Shown here in pieces: positions 6,524 through 10,274 of a stretch of 10,274 bases of DNA. The notes under the pieces were generated by a model, which searched no databases, had not been told where the DNA came from, and saw only the letters and a program-made list of their open reading frames with translations. Each line of letters opens with the position of its first letter. The stretch's first letter is position 1. Made by a program: the position numbers and the translations under genes. The stretch comes from Chloroflexota bacterium (GTDB taxonomy: Bacteria; Chloroflexota; Ktedonobacteria; Ktedonobacterales; Ktedonobacteraceae). Location: positions 1 through 10,274 of the forward strand of contig JAJZEJ010000358.1 of NCBI GenBank assembly GCA_021828635.1, in the 5' to 3' direction.

Positions 6524-7912
6524 TTATTCCGCGCTATTCGTTAGTGCGGCAATCATCGCGGCATCCAGCAATGGGCCACTGACGGTCACATCGCCGTTGG
6601 TGGCTTTGGAGGCAAAGGTCAGCGTACTATAGGCAACCTTGACGCGCACCTCGCGGCCACGCATGCCCACGCGCACGGTCGAAGCTTCGACTATTTCCTT
6701 GATGCGCTGTGCGACGATCTCGGCACCATGCTGTTCGGCACGCACTACAGAGGTGACAATGCCAGGGCCATTGATGGAAAGCTTATCCTCTTTGCGCACT
6801 TTGGCTTTGAGTTGCGGGAGCAACTTGCGGGCGGCTTCCGTGGCCTCGCGCTCCTCGCGTTCACGCTGCACATCACTTCCCGATGAACCCTCGATGATGA
6901 GGCGGAAGACAATCACGCTCTGCGCATTGCAGATGCGGCGCATTTTGTACTGTCCGGCCTCCAGGTCTTTCGTCGAGTCAACCATCTGCCAGATATGATG
7001 TTCGCGCTTGCGTGTGTAATCATAATAGCCCTGAAGGCGTGCGTAGCCTTCCAGGGCAACCGCGCCCAGTGTCCACAGAGCTTGTTTGGGGTTGCTCATG
7101 GTGAAATCGCGGCAGGCGATAAGCTGGCGTGCGATGGGCGAAATCTTCATCGTCGAGGCTTCATACTTTTGCTGTGAGCGCACTTTGAGGTGGCCTGCGT
7201 AAATGCGGCGACGCTGCTTGAGGAAATCACGCACGTTGAGCGGTCCTTTATTATAGACCACACATTCCGGTTCGTAGATGAGATTATAACCAAGTTGAGT
7301 AATAAGTGCTTGAATAGAGATTTCGTCAACGGCGCTATCGGTTGGAATGCCCGAAATCACGTTGCGGAACGCGATTACCTCGCCAAGTTTGGGATACGCA
7401 CGAGCAACGCGATCATGCAAACGCCATAGTAGATGCACAGCGTGGCCCATAAAAGTCGTGGGATCATTAACAGGTACGGGGCGACCGCCGACCATACCAA
7501 TTTTAGAGTCTTTGAATGGTGCGCCCAGATGCTCAATGGCCGATTCTTCGGGGATGACATCCGCGCCAATCAGAATAGCAACCTCGCTGTTAGCTTCTTT
7601 TAGAAAAAGATTAATGGCTGATGCTTTGCCTTCGCGCTTCTCCTGCACACAGAGGTGGACACGTGACTCCTGCATTGCCAGTTCAGCGACAATCGGCACA
7701 GTGCGGTCTGTGCAACCACTGGCAACGACAATGACCTCCTCTATACGAATTGATGGTCCCTGCTGCGCGAGTACGGCTTTAATAGTGCGGGCTATATTTG
7801 CTTCTTCGTTATATGCCATAATGCCAATACTACAACCAATACGTCCATCGTCCTCCGGCAACCGCTCTTCCACTTCTTCTGCCTGCATAGTGTTTTCAAA
7901 CTGTGTGACCAT
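6524..7912 (-). CDS. Family 2 glycosyltransferase with C-terminal degenerate GGDEF-like domain
   Basis: The 462-aa product opens with a GT-A fold glycosyltransferase family 2 domain (about 27-250), which transfers a sugar from an activated nucleotide donor. Signatures are GIMAYNEEANI (30-40), VVASGCTDRT (62-71), REGKASAIN (93-101), GADVIP (116-121, at the DxD position), a probable base region VDEISIQALI (195-204), and QRRRIYAGHL (233-242) as the acceptor-side motif. There are no clear membrane helices, so it is probably cytosolic or peripheral. From about 331 on, the spacing resembles a GGDEF (diguanylate cyclase) domain: VRKEDKLSINGPGIVTSVV, an amphipathic helix with AQRIKEI, then VRVKVAYSTLTF. 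GG(D/E)EF is replaced by NGPGI, so it cannot be catalytic. The start is supported by AAGGAG ten bases upstream. Acceptor and polymer are unknown. Confidence 0.88.
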   Translation of the reverse strand: MVTQFENTMQAEEVEERLPEDDGRIGCSIGIMAYNEEANIARTIKAVLAQQGPSIRIEEVIVVASGCTDRTVPIVAELAMQESRVHLCVQEKREGKASAINLFLKEANSEVAILIGADVIPEESAIEHLGAPFKDSKIGMVGGRPVPVNDPTTFMGHAVHLLWRLHDRVARAYPKLGEVIAFRNVISGIPTDSAVDEISIQALITQLGYNLIYEPECVVYNKGPLNVRDFLKQRRRIYAGHLKVRSQQKYEASTMKISPIARQLIACRDFTMSNPKQALWTLGAVALEGYARLQGYYDYTRKREHHIWQMVDSTKDLEAGQYKMRRICNAQSVIVFRLIIEGSSGSDVQREREEREATEAARKLLPQLKAKVRKEDKLSINGPGIVTSVVRAEQHGAEIVAQRIKEIVEASTVRVGMRGREVRVKVAYSTLTFASKATNGDVTVSGPLLDAAMIAALTNSAE

Positions 7913-8204
7913 TAGAGGAAGTCTCCTTTAGACAGCTTTTGTTGTGTTTTTGTGACCCGCATATTGGCGGAATCGATGTATACCCCAGTTTTGTGCTTCC
8001 CCACGATAGCTCCCATACCCTTACTAAATCCACATCTGCACATATACATAAACAAATATCCCTCCCACCTGTCACATAGAGCGTACCATTGGCCTATCGT
8101 GATAAACGAATAGATACGGTTAAGATATGGTTGCAAATTAATCAATCTAGTTGTGAAATGTCCCGACATATAGAGGGTACCCGCAAGGCATCGCCCTGCC
8201 TACT
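7913..8204. other. Intergenic region between glycosyltransferase and DUF4129 genes
   Basis: This is a 292-bp gap between two minus-strand genes. It holds the glycosyltransferase Shine-Dalgarno (AAGGAG on the minus strand, near 7923-7928). Close to the DUF4129 stop is a modest potential fold, AGGCA and TGCCT flanked by ATAGAG and CTCTAT, without a T-run. An 85-codon minus-strand frame crosses the gap but has no recognisable domain or convincing start. I see no clear promoter, although the gap size suggests the two genes are transcribed separately. Confidence 0.4.
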
Positions 8205-9830
8205 CTATTCGTGGGGGGAAAGGCTTTTTTGTTGCAGAGATTGCCAGAGAGTGCGAACACGAACGATCTCAGCTTCATCAGGTACGACACCGCCATAGCG
8301 AGCCTCGGTATAGGCTTCGGTGACGGCAGCCAGTTCCTCCTCGGCAGAGGATAGAGGAGTGTCGAGGCGCTGCTTAAACTCAAGCGGTGTCTCGTTACGT
8401 TTGCGTGGATAGCCACGTCCAGCAGACCAGTTCAGGAAAGCACGATAAATCTCGCGCATCGTGCGTACCGCAGGCTCGTTACTGATTTCCTCGTATGCCG
8501 CTACTTGTGCTACCTCACTCTTAGGGCGTGGGAAGAAACGACTGAGTAATCCCCGCAACAGTGCTTTGAGTTGTGTCCAGAACAACGCCCACGACCAGAG
8601 ACTCTCGTGCGTATCCTCTTCGCGTTTCTTCAACATAATGCGGCGGCGACGTAGGGCCATACGAATAAGTACCAATAGTAACGCAACGAGTAGGATGGGC
8701 AAGATGACTTCAATGTATGGTGTGATCGTTGTAACAAGCGGTGTTGGCTGCACATAATGCACTTTTGAACTGGAAGGCGCATTTCCTGGTGGTGTCAGAT
8801 GTGGCATCTTGTATTGAGGATGCAGAAAGGAAAATAACCAGAAGATAGGTGTGAGCAGAAACACGAAGACCCACGTTAGCCCATACACCAATCCATCATA
8901 GAGATGACCGAGTGGAGAAAGCGCCTGCTGCGTCTGCGCGAGAACGGCGGGACTGGCGAATGCACCGATCAGCAACGCAATAACCAGTAGCAGCAATGCC
9001 AATGAGCTGATAATACTAAATAACACCCGCTCCTGCCGCACAGTACTTCCAAGCAGATTAGAAGAGTGTACGCGACGCTGGAAAATTGTTTGTGCCAGCG
9101 CATGTGTGAGCAAAGCCAGCGACAGAAAGATGGGAATGAGCCAGAGCAGGCTGGCTAACGCGCCCAGACCAGCACCAGCAAGCGCCTGAAGCAAAACCAG
9201 CGCCAGTATGACACCCACGCCAATGCGCAACGTACCGACGACCGTGGCAGGCTCGATATGCTGACGCGCAAGACGCACGCCGCGCCAGCAGAAGAAAAGT
9301 GCCAGCAGCACAATCACCAGCACGTGAAAAGCCGCTCCATTGACTGAAAGAATGTCCCCAAATAACGCGAGTAGCCAGCGCGGATCGAGAAAAAATGCTG
9401 TCGAGGCATACATACTGGCCCAGATAACAATCAGCGTGACCACGGCGAAGAGTAGATAGACCAGCGCCGCTCCTGATGTTACCGTACTAACCGCCTGTTC
9501 TCCTTGCCCCGTAGGGTATGTATCGCGTCCTTCCAGCCAGCTTGAGAGCCAGCACGCACCGGCCATAAAGACGAAGGGCGTCCAGAAAGGTAGCAGCAGC
9601 ACATGTGATGGTGAAAGTGGTGTACTCGCCAGACCGACCAGCACAATCACTATCCAGCAACTCTCCGTGGCGATAAAGAGATAGGGCAGCAGACGCTCAC
9701 CTATACTGCGTCGCTCGGCAATCTCCGTCGTACTCATGGACAAAATGTCCTGCCGACGCCGTTCCTCTGCTGTCAAGGCGGCCTCATCTTCTGATATTTG
9801 TGGTTGCTGTGGCTGTTCTGGAGTATTCAT
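8205..9830 (-). CDS. Polytopic membrane protein with C-terminal DUF4129 domain
   Basis: The 541-aa product has an acidic, Gln/Pro-rich cytoplasmic-type N-terminus. About nine transmembrane helices follow (near 48-69, 77-98, 119-141, 166-182, 199-220, 222-243, 270-292, 313-336, 371-391). The last is followed by ALRRRRIMLKK, a positive-inside stop-transfer. The soluble C-terminus (about 455-530) matches DUF4129: YRAFLNWSAGRGYPRKRNE, TPLEFKQRL, then TEAYTEARYGG. DUF4129 commonly ends transglutaminase-like (TgpA-type) membrane proteins, but no transglutaminase core (Cys-His-Asp) is visible, so this is a stand-alone DUF4129 protein of unknown role, perhaps in envelope processes. The ATG has AGGA ten bases upstream and a near-consensus promoter about 40 bp upstream. 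Helix limits were judged by eye. Confidence 0.85.
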   Translation of the reverse strand: MNTPEQPQQPQISEDEAALTAEERRRQDILSMSTTEIAERRSIGERLLPYLFIATESCWIVIVLVGLASTPLSPSHVLLLPFWTPFVFMAGACWLSSWLEGRDTYPTGQGEQAVSTVTSGAALVYLLFAVVTLIVIWASMYASTAFFLDPRWLLALFGDILSVNGAAFHVLVIVLLALFFCWRGVRLARQHIEPATVVGTLRIGVGVILALVLLQALAGAGLGALASLLWLIPIFLSLALLTHALAQTIFQRRVHSSNLLGSTVRQERVLFSIISSLALLLLVIALLIGAFASPAVLAQTQQALSPLGHLYDGLVYGLTWVFVFLLTPIFWLFSFLHPQYKMPHLTPPGNAPSSSKVHYVQPTPLVTTITPYIEVILPILLVALLLVLIRMALRRRRIMLKKREEDTHESLWSWALFWTQLKALLRGLLSRFFPRPKSEVAQVAAYEEISNEPAVRTMREIYRAFLNWSAGRGYPRKRNETPLEFKQRLDTPLSSAEEELAAVTEAYTEARYGGVVPDEAEIVRVRTLWQSLQQKSLSPHE

Positions 9831-9870
9831 TACGCCATATTCCTGATTCTACCAGCTATTTCTAGCGTTT

Positions 9871-9899
9871 ATTGTATGCCGGTTTGATGGGCCTGTCAA
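9871..9899 (-). promoter_or_regulatory. Sigma-70-type promoter of the DUF4129 gene
   Basis: On the minus strand TTGACA (9894-9899) is separated by exactly 17 bp from TACAAT (9871-9876). This is a perfect -35 with a one-mismatch -10. The predicted start near 9864 gives a leader of about 34 nt before the ATG at 9830. Confidence 0.75.
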
Positions 9900-9935
9900 T
9901 TATCACGAGAAACGAAAAAAACATATCTGTAACCA

Positions 9936-9964
9936 TTTACAATTGCGAAGTTTTATGGTATTAT
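9936..9964 (+). promoter_or_regulatory. Sigma-70-type promoter reading rightward
   Basis: TTTACA (9936-9941), a 17-bp spacer and TATTAT (9959-9964) form a near-consensus promoter. It diverges from the DUF4129 promoter, with the two -35 boxes 36 bp apart. The predicted start, about 7 bases past the -10, is 9971. That is the A of the ATG of the 34-aa ORF and the base next to the palindromic operator. Confidence 0.65.
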
Positions 9965-9970
9965 TATCTT

Positions 9971-10075
9971 ATGGAAACGTTTCCAAAGTGGTTTATCTGG
10001 CTCACTCTCCTTGTAGGAAAGCTACTAGTGAGAGATTTGCCGAACAAACGGCGTATTGTAAAACAGATATCGTAA
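9971..10075 (+). CDS. Possible leaderless 34-aa membrane peptide
   Basis: The frame gives METFPKWFIWLTLLVGKLLV followed by a basic tail RDLPNKRRIVKQIS. This is a single hydrophobic, tryptophan-containing segment with a cationic C-terminus. No family is recognised. There is no Shine-Dalgarno, but the predicted transcription start of the promoter at 9936-9964 coincides with the ATG, which would fit leaderless translation. The first codons overlap a perfect palindromic operator. Small peptides of this build occur among type I toxins and other membrane micro-proteins. Equally, the ORF could be a chance frame in a transcribed leader. A longer in-frame extension back to about 9872 would run through both promoters and is less likely. 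Confidence 0.35.
   Translation: METFPKWFIWLTLLVGKLLVRDLPNKRRIVKQIS
9972..9985. promoter_or_regulatory. LacI/CcpA-family operator-like palindrome
   Basis: TGGAAACGTTTCCA is a perfect 14-bp palindrome with a central CpG. It matches the general TGnAAnCGnTTnCA pattern of LacI/GalR-family and catabolite (cre-type) operators. It lies directly at the predicted +1 of the rightward promoter, the usual place for a repressor of that family to block initiation. The regulator is not in the window. Confidence 0.6.
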
Positions 10076-10085
10076 GGGTGAGGAT

Positions 10086-10274
10086 GTGAGAGTTGTAAGA
10101 CGCCCTCTAGTAAATGAGCTTTTTTTATGTTACTATAGGTTTACTAGTTTTTGCGTCCACAGCTTCATACGCTTATTTGCTGATATCGTTAAAGTTCCAA
10201 TGTTGGTAAAGAAAGGAGCTTTCCGCAAGCGCACAGCTGAAGCATCACGTTCATCCAATCCATGCAGGTATTGT
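10086..10274 (+). CDS. Open frame running off the right edge (5' partial, uncertain)
   Basis: A GTG at 10086 is preceded by AAGGG at a seven-base spacing. It opens a frame with no stop for 63 codons to the end of the window. The residues include MRVVRRPLVNELFLCYYRF at the start and SNPCRYC at the end. Nothing in it matches a family I know. It would be the second gene of a transcript from the promoter at 9936. A frame of this length could arise by chance, and an inverted repeat lies inside it (10107-10147), so this is a weak call. Another possible start is the ATG at 10200. Confidence 0.22.
   Translation, partial: MRVVRRPLVNELFLCYYRFTSFCVHSFIRLFADIVKVPMLVKKGAFRKRTAEASRSSNPCRYC
10107..10147. 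repeat. Inverted repeat, possible terminator
   Basis: CTAGTAAA (10107-10114) and TTTACTAG (10140-10147) form perfect 8-bp arms around 25 bases that include a run of seven T. TTTTT follows the right arm. The stem is AT-rich and the loop is long, so termination would be weak. If it does function, it would end a short transcript carrying the 34-aa ORF and would argue against the coding frame starting at 10086. Confidence 0.35.

Noticed and set aside
7347..7931. 194-codon plus-strand frame
   Set aside because: Antisense to the glycosyltransferase catalytic domain. Low-complexity Ser/Arg/Thr composition typical of a shadow.
7912..8169. 85-codon minus-strand frame overlapping the glycosyltransferase start
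   Set aside because: No recognisable domain, unusual composition and no ribosome-binding site. The glycosyltransferase has a good AAGGAG start of its own inside this stretch.
8165..8204. Possible terminator after the DUF4129 gene
   Set aside because: Only short (5-6 bp) interrupted stems and no T-run. Not strong enough to call.
9872..9970. N-terminal extension of the 34-aa peptide frame back to 9872
   Set aside because: It would run through two near-consensus promoters and has no ribosome-binding site.
1..10274. CRISPR arrays, tRNA/rRNA genes, insertion sequences or phage attachment sites
   Set aside because: No regularly spaced repeats, RNA-gene folds, transposase motifs or terminal inverted repeats with target duplications were found on reading both strands.

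Overview
The window reads as a chromosomal stretch of a free-living, secondary-metabolite-producing bacterium of moderate GC content. The gene content would fit a filamentous Chloroflexota such as a Ktedonobacteria member: a nonribosomal peptide synthetase (NRPS), a long PEP carboxylase, a multi-membrane-span DUF4129 protein, roomy intergenic spaces and decayed transporters. That placement is an impression from gene style, not a proof.

Left part (1-2810): the minus strand carries the first 663 codons of an NRPS. It has an N-terminal extension, a complete condensation domain with an intact HHxxxDG motif, and the beginning of an adenylation domain whose A2 and A3 core motifs look eroded before the window edge. 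Divergent from it on the plus strand lie two small paralogous ORFs (about 2172-2426 and 2612-2761). They share a hydrophobic core in which several codon differences are synonymous. These are the most novel-looking objects in the window. A bulged stem-loop separates them from the next gene.

Middle (2811-6442): a full-length PEP carboxylase gene (ppc) on the minus strand has all its catalytic motifs. Upstream of it, two extended -10 elements point in opposite directions. The plus-strand one leads into an unknown 61-codon hydrophobic ORF and then the broken N-terminal remnant of an MFS exporter.

Right part (6443-10274): a minus-strand family-2 glycosyltransferase is fused to what looks like a degenerate GGDEF domain and is followed by a small hairpin. 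Next is a minus-strand polytopic DUF4129 membrane protein with a near-consensus promoter (TTGACA, 17 bp, TACAAT). Divergent from that promoter is a second near-consensus promoter (TTTACA, 17 bp, TATTAT). Its predicted +1 falls on the ATG of a 34-aa membrane-type peptide and inside a perfect LacI/CcpA-like palindrome. A GTG-started frame then stays open to the window end.

The large genes do not form one pathway. PEP carboxylase is central metabolism, the NRPS is specialised metabolism, and the glycosyltransferase and DUF4129 protein are envelope-related. No CRISPR array, tRNA, rRNA or intact mobile element was seen.
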